A stretch of DNA of 13,571 nt from DATIKM01 sp035477595 (lineage in GTDB: Bacteria > Armatimonadota > Chthonomonadetes > Chthonomonadales > CAJBBX01): assembly GCA_035477595.1 (NCBI GenBank), contig DATIKM010000037.1, positions 1-13,571 on the forward strand. Direction: 5' to 3'. The number at the start of each line of letters is the position of its first letter. Positions within the stretch are counted from its first letter, which is position 1. Under the pieces are notes generated by a model. The model saw only the letters and a list, made by a program, of their open reading frames with translations. It did no database searches and was not told the origin of the DNA. Below are positions 1 through 5,679 of the stretch, one piece after another. Made by a program: the position numbers and the translations under genes.

Positions 1-117
1 CGCCTCCTGCGGATCCGGCGACGCCGGCGCGACTCCGTCCGCCCCGGCGCGGGCAGCAAGGGCTGCCGCGGCCACGGCAGCGGCGCTCTGCTTCAGGAAC
101 TCACGTCGGTCAGGCAT
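1..117 (-). CDS. N-terminus of a Tat-exported protein (partial, function unknown)
   Basis: Only the first 39 codons are inside the window. The start is the ATG at 117 (minus strand), preceded by a strong Shine-Dalgarno (GGGGGAGG). The peptide begins MPDRREFLKQ and continues with an Ala-rich hydrophobic stretch (about residues 11-23), then a Pro/Ala/Asp-rich segment. The DRREFLK sequence is a typical twin-arginine (Tat) signal, so the mature protein is probably exported folded across the inner membrane, often with a bound cofactor. The mature domain lies outside the window, so no function can be given. In related bacteria such signals often precede dehydrogenases, TIM barrels or sulfatases, but this is background only. 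Confidence 0.75.
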   Translation of the reverse strand, partial: MPDRREFLKQSAAAVAAAALAARAGADGVAPASPDPQEA

Positions 118-618
118 CGCTCGCCTCCCCCGCACGGCACCCGGCGCGCCGCCTGACGCCCCAGCCACGGTACACGGACGTAGTTCGCATTGCGCGTCGC
201 CCGGTGGGTCACGCCCGCCGACTCGTCGCGCAGGTCCTCGGCTGCTTGCCGGCCATGCGGCACGTGGCAGGCGGTGGCGTACGCGACCGCATCGCGAACC
301 TCCGCGGCCGCCTCCAGAGGCGGCGTGGGCAGGTTCTCCTCTGCAAAGCCGCTCGCAGGCATCCGTTCGCGCGGGCGGTGGGTCGGGTCGCGGTCCTGCC
401 ACTCCTCCACGCTTAGGCCACGTTGATGCGAGGATACCACAGGTGGATCGGGCCGCGGTTCTGCCACTCCTCCGCCTCGGCGGCCGACCGTTGGCCCCGC
501 GTCGCGACGGGCGCGTCCGCCGGGACATACCCGCCCGCGTGCGCACGTGCCCGCGTTCGGCATCGCTTGCCGCCCTGGGCATATTGTGGACGCGTGCGCT
601 GGTTTCCTTCACCACCAA
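118..618. other. Gene-poor interval with possible decayed coding traces
   Basis: About 500 bases lie between the cystathionine enzyme and the Tat-signal gene, with no convincing gene. On the minus strand, one frame reads like a protein C-terminus: it contains AEAEEWQNRGPIHLWYPRI and stops at TAA (418-416), but no start codon opens this frame upstream. A second minus frame begins just after it at a GTG (412), reads VEEWQDRDPTH, keeps high third-position GC and runs on past the start of the next gene. Neither frame has a good ribosome binding site, and in DNA this GC-rich long open frames arise by chance. I recognise no family. A remnant of a duplicated, frame-broken gene is possible. Confidence 0.35.
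377..473. repeat. Imperfect 32-bp direct repeat (377-408 and 442-473)
   Basis: The two 32-base copies match at 29 positions and start 65 bases apart. Both end in the identical 13 bases CTGCCACTCCTCC. All three differences are transitions. The 65-base period is not a multiple of three, so the copies fall in different frames. On the minus strand they read EEWQDRDPTH and EEWQNRGPIH. A local tandem duplication is the simplest reading. The 33 bases between the copies show no visible similarity to either copy. Confidence 0.7.
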
Positions 619-1767
619 CTAGACCGGCACGTGCGCGAGGGCCGCCTCCAGGTCGTGCACCAGGTCATCGACGTGCTCGACTCCGACCGAGACGCGGATC
701 AGGTCTTCGGTGATGCCCACGCTGCGCCGGACGTCGGCGGGCATGGACAGATGTGTCATTGACCAGGGATGCTCGATGAGCGACTCCACGCCTCCCAGCG
801 ACTCCGCGAGCGTGAAGAGGCGCACGCCGCCAAGGACCGCCAGCGCCGCTTGCTCCCCTCCCCGCACCCGGAACGAGAAGGTGCCGCCGCACCCGCTCAT
901 CTGCCGGGTCGCCAGGTCGTGCTGCGGGTGGCTCGGAAGGCCCGGGTGCAGGACGCGTGCCACCCGTGGGTGCGCCTCGAGCCAGCGCGCCAGGACGAGC
1001 GCGTTGTGGTGGTGCCGCTCCATGCGCAGCGGGAGCGTCTTCACGCCGCGCAGCACGAGGAAGCTGTCGAACGGCCCGGCGCACGTGCCGGCAGCATTCT
1101 GCACGAAGCCAATCCGCTCCGCGAGGCCCTCGTCGCGAACGATCACGCCGCCGCCCACCACATCGGAGTGCCCGTTGATGTACTTCGTCGTGCTGTGAAC
1201 CACGATGTCTATGCCGAGGTCGAGGGGGCGCTGGAAGATGGGCGAGAGGAACGTGTTGTCGCACACGGTCACCGCGCCGTGCTCGCGCGCGATCTGCGCG
1301 AGCGCCGCGAGGTCGAGCAGGTTCATCAGGGGGTTCGTGGGCGTCTCCGTCCACACCATGCGCGCCGGCGCGCGGAGCGCCTCGCGGAGCGCGGCGGGGT
1401 CGCGCAGATCTACGAAGTCGACCGTCACACCCTTGGGAGCTACCACCCCGGTCAGCAGTCGGTAGGTGCCGCCGTAGAGGTCGTTGTGGACGACGATGCG
1501 GTCGCCGGCGTCCAGCAGCATGAGGATGGTCGCTTCGGCTGCCATCCCGGTGGCGAAGGCGAAGCCCCGCACGCCTCCCTCGAGAGCGGCCAGGCAGTCC
1601 TCGAGCGCCTTGCGGGTAGGGTTCCCGCTCCGCGAGTAGTCGAACGGACCGGGCTGGCCGACGCCGCGGAACGCGAAGGTGGACGATTGGTAGATCGGCG
1701 TCATCACGGCGCCGTAGGCAGGGTCTGGCGCCTGGCCCGCGTGGACGGCCAGGGTCTCCATGCGCAT
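619..1767 (-). CDS. Cystathionine gamma-synthase / gamma-lyase family PLP enzyme
   Basis: A 382-residue PLP enzyme of the Cys/Met metabolism family. It should act in the cytoplasm, either joining cysteine to an activated homoserine to form cystathionine (MetB-like) or splitting cystathionine to cysteine (gamma-lyase, MccB-like). Visible family motifs are YSRSGNPT (44-51, phosphate binding from the neighbouring subunit), ETPTNP (141-146), STTKY with the PLP lysine K195, and AESLGGVESLIEHP (321-334). The length fits CGS/CGL; O-acetylhomoserine sulfhydrylases are usually nearer 430. The ATG at 1767 is chosen because AGGAGG lies six bases upstream; a second ATG two codons in is possible. The gene starts 25 bases after cysK ends, so the two are probably one operon. 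Synthase and lyase cannot be separated with confidence from motifs alone, so no symbol is given. Confidence 0.92.
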   Translation of the reverse strand: MRMETLAVHAGQAPDPAYGAVMTPIYQSSTFAFRGVGQPGPFDYSRSGNPTRKALEDCLAALEGGVRGFAFATGMAAEATILMLLDAGDRIVVHNDLYGGTYRLLTGVVAPKGVTVDFVDLRDPAALREALRAPARMVWTETPTNPLMNLLDLAALAQIAREHGAVTVCDNTFLSPIFQRPLDLGIDIVVHSTTKYINGHSDVVGGGVIVRDEGLAERIGFVQNAAGTCAGPFDSFLVLRGVKTLPLRMERHHHNALVLARWLEAHPRVARVLHPGLPSHPQHDLATRQMSGCGGTFSFRVRGGEQAALAVLGGVRLFTLAESLGGVESLIEHPWSMTHLSMPADVRRSVGITEDLIRVSVGVEHVDDLVHDLEAALAHVPV

Positions 1768-1792
1768 GCTTTCCTCCTGACATTGCGGGCCC

Positions 1793-2722
1793 TCAGGCCA
1801 GGTCGGCGTAGGTTGGCGTCGACAGGTACCGCTCGCCGGTGGAGGGCAGCACGACGACTACGAGCTTTCCCTCGTTCTGGGGACGCCGCGCGATCTGCAG
1901 GGCGGCCCAGGTTGCCGCGCCCGACGAGATGCCGGCGAAGAGGCCCTCCTCGCGGGCGAGGCGACGGGCGGTCTCCACGGCGTCCGCCGCCTCGACCGTG
2001 ATGATCTCGTCGATCACGCTGCGGTCGAGGATGTCCGGCACGAAGCCAGCGCCGATCCCCTGGATGGGGTGCGGCCCCTTCGGCTTGCCGGAGAGGACGG
2101 CGGAAGCCGCAGGCTCCACGGCGACCATGCGGACGCCTGGCTTGCGCGCCTTCAGTACCTGCCCCACTCCCGTAATGGTACCACCGGTGCCGACGCCGGC
2201 CACGAAGATGTCGACCTGGCCGTCCGTGTCGTTCCAGACTTCCTCGGCGGTCGTGCGCCGGTGGATCTCGGGGTTGGCCGGGTTCTGGAACTGCTGGGGT
2301 ATCAAGTAGCGCGGGTCCCTGGCAGCGAGCTCCTCGGCGGCGCGTATGGCGCCCGGCATGCCCTCGCTCCCCGGGGTGAGCACCAACTCCGCGCCGAGGG
2401 CCTTCAACATGGCGCGCCGTTCGATGGACATCGTCTCGGGCATGACGAGCTTGCACCTGTAGCCACGTGCGGCGCACACGAAGGCCAGCGCGATGCCTGT
2501 GTTGCCGCTGGTCGGTTCGAGGAGGATGGTGTCCGGGCCGATCAGGCCCTGCTTCTCGGCGGCATCGATCATCGAGACGCCGATCCGGTCCTTGACGCTG
2601 GAGAGCGGGTTGAAGTACTCGAGCTTGGCCGCCACAATGGCGACCGTGCCCTCGGTGACCCGGTTGAGCCGCACGAGCGGCGTGTTGCCGATGAGCTGCG
2701 TCACGTTGTCGGCGATGCGCAT
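1793..2722 (-). CDS. cysK: Cysteine synthase (O-acetylserine sulfhydrylase)
   Basis: A complete 309-residue fold-type II PLP enzyme. It should convert O-acetylserine and sulfide to cysteine in the cytoplasm. Seen in order: QLIGNTPLVRL (9-19), the PLP lysine K44 in PLSSVKDRIG, the substrate loop TSGNTG (71-76), the PLP-phosphate loop GTGGT (178-182), and the SSG (266-268) whose second Ser contacts the pyridine nitrogen. The length is typical of CysK/CysM. The start at 2722 is preceded nine bases upstream by AAAGGA. It leads a likely two-gene operon with the cystathionine enzyme, the same pairing as mccA-mccB in Bacillus reverse transsulfuration, so a cystathionine beta-synthase activity is an alternative. 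It lacks the C-terminal CBS domains of longer homologs. Palindromes near 2788-2825 may be regulatory. Confidence 0.94.
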   Translation of the reverse strand: MRIADNVTQLIGNTPLVRLNRVTEGTVAIVAAKLEYFNPLSSVKDRIGVSMIDAAEKQGLIGPDTILLEPTSGNTGIALAFVCAARGYRCKLVMPETMSIERRAMLKALGAELVLTPGSEGMPGAIRAAEELAARDPRYLIPQQFQNPANPEIHRRTTAEEVWNDTDGQVDIFVAGVGTGGTITGVGQVLKARKPGVRMVAVEPAASAVLSGKPKGPHPIQGIGAGFVPDILDRSVIDEIITVEAADAVETARRLAREEGLFAGISSGAATWAALQIARRPQNEGKLVVVVLPSTGERYLSTPTYADLA

Positions 2723-2728
2723 GGGAGG

Positions 2729-2745
2729 CCATCCTTTCGGAATGG
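2729..2745 (-). promoter_or_regulatory. cysK ribosome binding site within a small GAAA-loop hairpin
   Basis: On the minus strand, CCATTCC, GAAA and GGATGG can form a short hairpin with one bulged T and a GNRA-type loop closed by C-G. The Shine-Dalgarno AAAGGA (2737-2732) overlaps the loop and 3' arm, nine bases before the cysK ATG. The six base pairs could reduce ribosome access. This is visible in sequence; any regulatory effect is inference. Confidence 0.35.
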
Positions 2746-2787
2746 ACAGCCGCGCGGGTGGCGAGCCGTCCTGCGGTTTCCATGGAT

Positions 2788-2799
2788 ATAGTACACTAT
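2788..2799 (-). promoter_or_regulatory. Palindrome overlapping the putative cysK promoter
   Basis: ATAGTACACTAT is an inverted repeat (ATAGT, two central bases, ACTAT) inside the most AT-rich patch near any gene here, 66-77 bases upstream of the cysK start. Read on the minus strand it contains TACTAT, a four-of-six match to a -10 box, but no good -35 is seen at the right distance. Its placement suits an operator that blocks the promoter. Sulfur genes in many bacteria are controlled by Rrf2-type repressors (CymR, IscR-like) at dyad sites, but assigning this site to that family is inference. Confidence 0.4.
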
Positions 2800-2815
2800 T
2801 TCGATCTACTTGGTT

Positions 2816-2825
2816 TCACCGGTGA
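2816..2825. promoter_or_regulatory. Second palindrome upstream of cysK (TCACCGGTGA)
   Basis: A perfect 10-base palindrome 16 bases from the other dyad, where the -35 region of a cysK promoter would lie. With flanks it reads GTTTCACCGGTGAGCC, which contains the parS half-site GTTTCAC but has two extra central bases compared with the parS consensus and a poor second outer half. It could be a second operator; it is too short to be sure. Confidence 0.25.
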
Positions 2826-3211
2826 GCCAGTTGCCTGACAGGAGTCTCGGCGTAGGCGAGCGAACACCGCGGGCGCTCGGGCGCAGTGCGGGCTCGCCGC
2901 GGGACCCGTAATGCGGAGCCACATCCGGGGGGGAATGCAGTGGTCGACCATCCCATCACCAGTACCCCAGGCGGCGTTCTGCCCGGTCGCCGGCCACATC
3001 CTAACCTGGCGGCGTCGGTGAGCCTGACCTGCTCCGCGCCTGGCGCTGCGAGCTTTGCAGCGCGAGCCTGGCGATGCCAGTGCGAGCCATGGGGGAATGG
3101 CACGCCGGAGACGCCGGCGGCCCGGGTGTCGGCGTGAGCGCGGGAGGCGCCGCATCGCCTGGCCCGTCCGAGAGCCGGGCGGCGCGTGCTGGACCCGCGG
3201 AGCCGACCACC
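2826..3211. other. Intergenic region between divergent cysK and lnt-like genes
   Basis: About 390 bases with no convincing gene. It holds a run of seven G at about 2927-2933 and a 7-bp hairpin at 3043-3063 (GCGCTGC, seven-base loop, GCAGCGC). The octamer GCCTGGCG occurs on both sides of that hairpin. Open frames on both strands are Arg/Pro/Gly-rich and look like GC noise. Promoters for the plus-strand lnt-like gene should lie here, but no clear -35/-10 pair is seen. Confidence 0.5.
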
Positions 3212-4630
3212 ATGCGGCGCGTCGCACTTGCCACGGGCGGCGGCGCCCTCCTGGCGCTCGGCTTCCCGCCCTGGAGCGCTCCCTTTCTGCTCCCACTGGG
3301 CTTCGCACTCCTCGTGCTGGCGCTTGAGGGTGCGCGGACACGCGAGGCGCTCGTTGCCGGTTTGTGCGCCGGGCTCGCGCACTACGGCGCGACCCTTTTC
3401 TGGCTGCCCAACCTCTTCGGCGCGGCCGCCGTCCCACTAGTCGCCATTCTGGCCCTCTTCACGGCGCTCTTCGGGGCCTCGTTCGCGTGCGCGTCGCGAA
3501 GGCTGTGGATCGTGCCGCTGTGGGTCTCGGCGCCCATCCTCTGGACGGGCATCGAGGTGTACCGGTCGGAGTGGTTCGTTCTCCGGTTCGGCTGGTCGGG
3601 CCTGGGCTACGCGATGGCGGCGTGCGCGGTGCCTCTTCAGGCGGCATCGGTCGTGGGATCCTACGGCCTCACCTTCCTCATCGCGGCATTCGGGACAGCG
3701 CTGCGGAGCGCGTGGCGGCGCCCCACGTGGCGCGGGCCGGCGCTCGTGCTGTACGCGGTCTGGTGCGCGCTCTGCCTTGCGCGACCGCTTCAGGAGAAGT
3801 TGCCCACGCGAGCCGCCATGGTGCGGCTGGTCCAGGCTTCACCGGAGGACGAAGGGGCGCTATTCGGCATGTCGCGCCTCGAGCCGGGCGTGCGGCCGGC
3901 GTTCATCGTGTGGCCGGAGCTGGCGCTGCAGCGCGACCCCCGGACCGATCCCCGGCTGTGGCGACGCGTCGAGGAGGTCGCTCGGTCGGCTCGAGGCGCG
4001 TTCGTGCTCGGGGTGAAGGTCCCGGCCGGCGACTCCTTCCGCAACACGGCGCTCGTGCTGGGGCCCGACGGGCAGGTGCTGGGGGAGCACGTCAAGAACC
4101 ACACAGTGCACTTCCTGCGCGACGGCGTCCCGGGGACCGAGGCCCGCGCCATCGAGACGCCAGCCGGGCGCATCGGCGTGGCCGTCTGCTTCGACCTCGA
4201 CTTCCCGGACGTGGCACGCCGGCTCGTGCAGGATGGCGCGGAGGTGATCCTCTCGCCCAGTTATAACCCACGGCTGTGGGGCGCCGCCCAGCGCGAGCAG
4301 CGGCGCCTCCTGCTGCGTATGCGGGCTGTGGAGAGCCGCCGATGGGTCGCGGCCGCCGACGTTGGCGGATCGAGCGTCATAGTGGACCCCAAAGGGCGCG
4401 ACCGGTGGCAGTCGCGCGACGACGGGGTTGGCCGGATCGACGGGGTCATCGGCCTCGACGACCAGCGCAGCCGGTACGTGCGATGGGGCTGGCAGTTCGG
4501 TCCCCTCTGCCTCGTTCTAGCGCTGATTCTGATGGCGGCGGTCGCTGTCTCGGCGGCGCGGGCGGAGGTTGCGCGGCGCCACGCGCTGGCATCACCCGGC
4601 GCCAAGGGTGGACAACCGGACAGCATCTGA
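3212..4630 (+). CDS. lnt: Apolipoprotein N-acyltransferase-like carbon-nitrogen hydrolase
   Basis: With the ATG at 3212 the protein has 472 residues, close to the roughly 500 of Lnt. Upstream in-frame codons (to 3074) give an Arg/Gly/Pro-rich extension unlike an Lnt N-terminus, and GGAG lies about ten bases before 3212. The layout is Lnt-like: an N-terminal block of hydrophobic helices (ALGFPPW at 15-21, GLAHYGATLFWL near 54-65, LGYAMAACAVPLQ and YGLTFLIAAF at 131-160), a nitrilase-type domain (about 200-420), and a final helix (431-449). The catalytic triad is present: E236 in WPE, K295 in VKNH, and C326 in VAVCFDLDF. Lnt adds the third acyl chain to lipoproteins at the outer face of the inner membrane. 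Odd points: residues matching E. coli E343, Y388 and E389 are R, F and D. It may be a divergent Lnt or another acyltransferase. Confidence 0.78.
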   Translation: MRRVALATGGGALLALGFPPWSAPFLLPLGFALLVLALEGARTREALVAGLCAGLAHYGATLFWLPNLFGAAAVPLVAILALFTALFGASFACASRRLWIVPLWVSAPILWTGIEVYRSEWFVLRFGWSGLGYAMAACAVPLQAASVVGSYGLTFLIAAFGTALRSAWRRPTWRGPALVLYAVWCALCLARPLQEKLPTRAAMVRLVQASPEDEGALFGMSRLEPGVRPAFIVWPELALQRDPRTDPRLWRRVEEVARSARGAFVLGVKVPAGDSFRNTALVLGPDGQVLGEHVKNHTVHFLRDGVPGTEARAIETPAGRIGVAVCFDLDFPDVARRLVQDGAEVILSPSYNPRLWGAAQREQRRLLLRMRAVESRRWVAAADVGGSSVIVDPKGRDRWQSRDDGVGRIDGVIGLDDQRSRYVRWGWQFGPLCLVLALILMAAVAVSAARAEVARRHALASPGAKGGQPDSI

Positions 4631-4706
4631 CGAGCGGGCGCAGGCGTCCGACCGTATAGGGAGTCGGGGCGCGGCAACGACCGCTCCCCTGTGACCGGAG
4701 GACACG

Positions 4707-5063
4707 ATGCCGATCTTCGAGTACACCTGCGATGCGTGCGACAAGCGGTTCAGCGCGCTCGTCGGCGTGCTGGCGGACTCCAAACCGCCTTCCTGTCCTC
4801 AGTGCGGGGCGGTGAAGCTCACCAAGCGCGTGTCGCGCTTCGCGCGCGTGCGGTCGGAGGACGAGGCTCTCGAGAGCTTGGCGGACGAGTCGGCCATCGG
4901 CGACATTGAGAACGACCCGAAGGCGATGCGCAAGTGGGTGCGCGAGATGGGCAAGGCGATGGACGAGGATGTGGGCGAGGACTTCGATGCGGCGCTGGAG
5001 GAGGAGCTGACGGGTGAGAACGGCGCGAAGGGACCCGAGGATGACGATGATACGATCTACTGA
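4707..5063 (+). CDS. FmdB-family zinc-ribbon protein
   Basis: A 118-residue protein starting MPIFEYTCDAC, the hallmark of the FmdB/CxxC_CxxC_SSSS family. Two Cys pairs (C8/C11 and C30/C33) form a small zinc ribbon. The rest (about 50-118) is charged and mostly acidic, ending in a run of Asp, and looks flexible. The name comes from a proposed regulator of formamidase/amidase genes, but the general function of the family is not established. GGAGG lies six bases before the ATG. It follows the lnt-like gene by 76 bases and precedes the FKBP gene by 24, so co-transcription with the FKBP is likely. The acidic tail is longer than the short Ser/Gly-rich tails of many members. Confidence 0.87.
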   Translation: MPIFEYTCDACDKRFSALVGVLADSKPPSCPQCGAVKLTKRVSRFARVRSEDEALESLADESAIGDIENDPKAMRKWVREMGKAMDEDVGEDFDAALEEELTGENGAKGPEDDDDTIY

Positions 5064-5087
5064 CCGGTTTGTGTGGGGAGGCATGCG

Positions 5088-5588
5088 ATGAGTCCGCGTC
5101 TGGTGCTGGGCATCATCATTGCGCTAGGGGCGGTGGTTTCACTGGGGGCCCTGTTCCAGCGCCCGGCGGGCCGCCCGTCGTGCCATCCCACGTGCGATGG
5201 CCGCCACCACGCGGCGCATGCGCCCGCGGATGGCCACGAGCGTGCGGCAAGCCCTGCCGCGGAGCAGCTCGAGGTCACCGACATCGTGACGGGCAAGGGT
5301 CAGCAGCCGCAGCCCGGGGGCGCCGTGGTGGTCGAGTACAGGGCTTACCTCGCCGACGGACGCCTGTTCGATGGCTCCCACCTGCCGGGGAAGCCAACCC
5401 GCTACGTGCTGGGGACCGACTCGATGCCCAAGGGGCTACAGGAGGGCATCCTTGGCATGCGTGAGGGCGGGCACCGGCGGATCACGGTACCGCCATCGCT
5501 GGGGTACGGCGCCACCGGCAATGTGGAGCGCGCCGTGCCGCCGAACGAGACGCTGACGTACGACGTGAGGCTAGTCGAGGTCCCGTAG
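5088..5588 (+). CDS. Membrane-anchored FKBP-type peptidyl-prolyl isomerase
   Basis: The ATG at 5088 gives 166 residues and sits six bases after GGGGAGG; a GTG at 5073 in the same frame lies ahead of that site and is unlikely. Residues 5-23 form one hydrophobic signal or anchor helix. A linker rich in Cys and His follows (about 30-50: CHPTC, then HHAAH and GH), then one FKBP domain (about 60-166). Family marks are VEYRAYLADGRLFDGS (active-site Y and FD, F94-D95), GMREGGHRRITVPPSLGYG, and VPPNETLTYDVRLVEV. It should catalyse prolyl cis-trans isomerisation on the outer side of the inner membrane, helping protein folding. The Trp that floors the FK506 pocket in classic FKBPs is Leu here (KGLQEG, 115-120), which may lower activity or drug binding. 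The Cys/His linker might bind metal. Confidence 0.93.
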   Translation: MSPRLVLGIIIALGAVVSLGALFQRPAGRPSCHPTCDGRHHAAHAPADGHERAASPAAEQLEVTDIVTGKGQQPQPGGAVVVEYRAYLADGRLFDGSHLPGKPTRYVLGTDSMPKGLQEGILGMREGGHRRITVPPSLGYGATGNVERAVPPNETLTYDVRLVEVP

Positions 5589-5611
5589 GAGGGCCGGCCC
5601 CATGACGCGCG

Positions 5612-5641
5612 TTGACGTCCCGAGGGGCCGAGCCCTATAAT
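5612..5641 (+). promoter_or_regulatory. Sigma70-type promoter for parB
   Basis: TTGACG (5612-5617, five of six to consensus) and TATAAT (5636-5641, perfect) are separated by 18 bases. The pair stands out in this GC-rich window. Transcription should begin near 5647-5650, about 30 bases before the GTG start of parB. It lies just after the FKBP stop, so parB and probably the following gene form their own unit. Confidence 0.82.
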
Positions 5642-5642
5642 G

Positions 5643-5671
5643 CCTCTCGGACGCGACCGGCGTCCGGGAGG
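5643..5671 (+). promoter_or_regulatory. Palindrome/hairpin over the parB start site and Shine-Dalgarno
   Basis: A 12-bp inverted repeat with a five-base loop (GACCG): GCGTCC at 5660-5665 pairs with GGACGC at 5649-5654, and pairing extends outward to C5643-G5671 with one G-T wobble. The right arm includes GGGAGG (5666-5671), the likely ribosome binding site of parB. In DNA it could be an operator just downstream of the -10 box. In RNA only the part after the start site would fold, and it would lie against the ribosome binding site. Self-control by ParB is one possibility. It does not match the usual parS consensus. Confidence 0.55.
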
Positions 5672-5679
5672 TCATACGC

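Noticed and set aside
538..548. CGTGCGCACG palindrome after the cystathionine gene
   Set aside because: A 10-base GC palindrome without loop or T run is expected by chance here and does not look like a terminator.
769..2001. Plus-strand open frame (410 codons) over the cystathionine enzyme
   Set aside because: It spans the end of cysK and most of the next gene in antisense, and its composition is not protein-like.
2723..2830. SAM riboswitch or T-box in the cysK leader
   Set aside because: The leader after the likely promoter is only about 60 bases, and no multi-helix core or T-box sequence is visible.
2886..3137. Plus-strand 83-codon frame ahead of the lnt-like gene
   Set aside because: It has no Shine-Dalgarno, no family motif and a low-complexity sequence.
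2796..3437. Minus-strand open frames in the cysK/lnt-like gap
   Set aside because: They are Arg/Gly/Pro-rich, have no ribosome binding site and overlap the start of the lnt-like gene.
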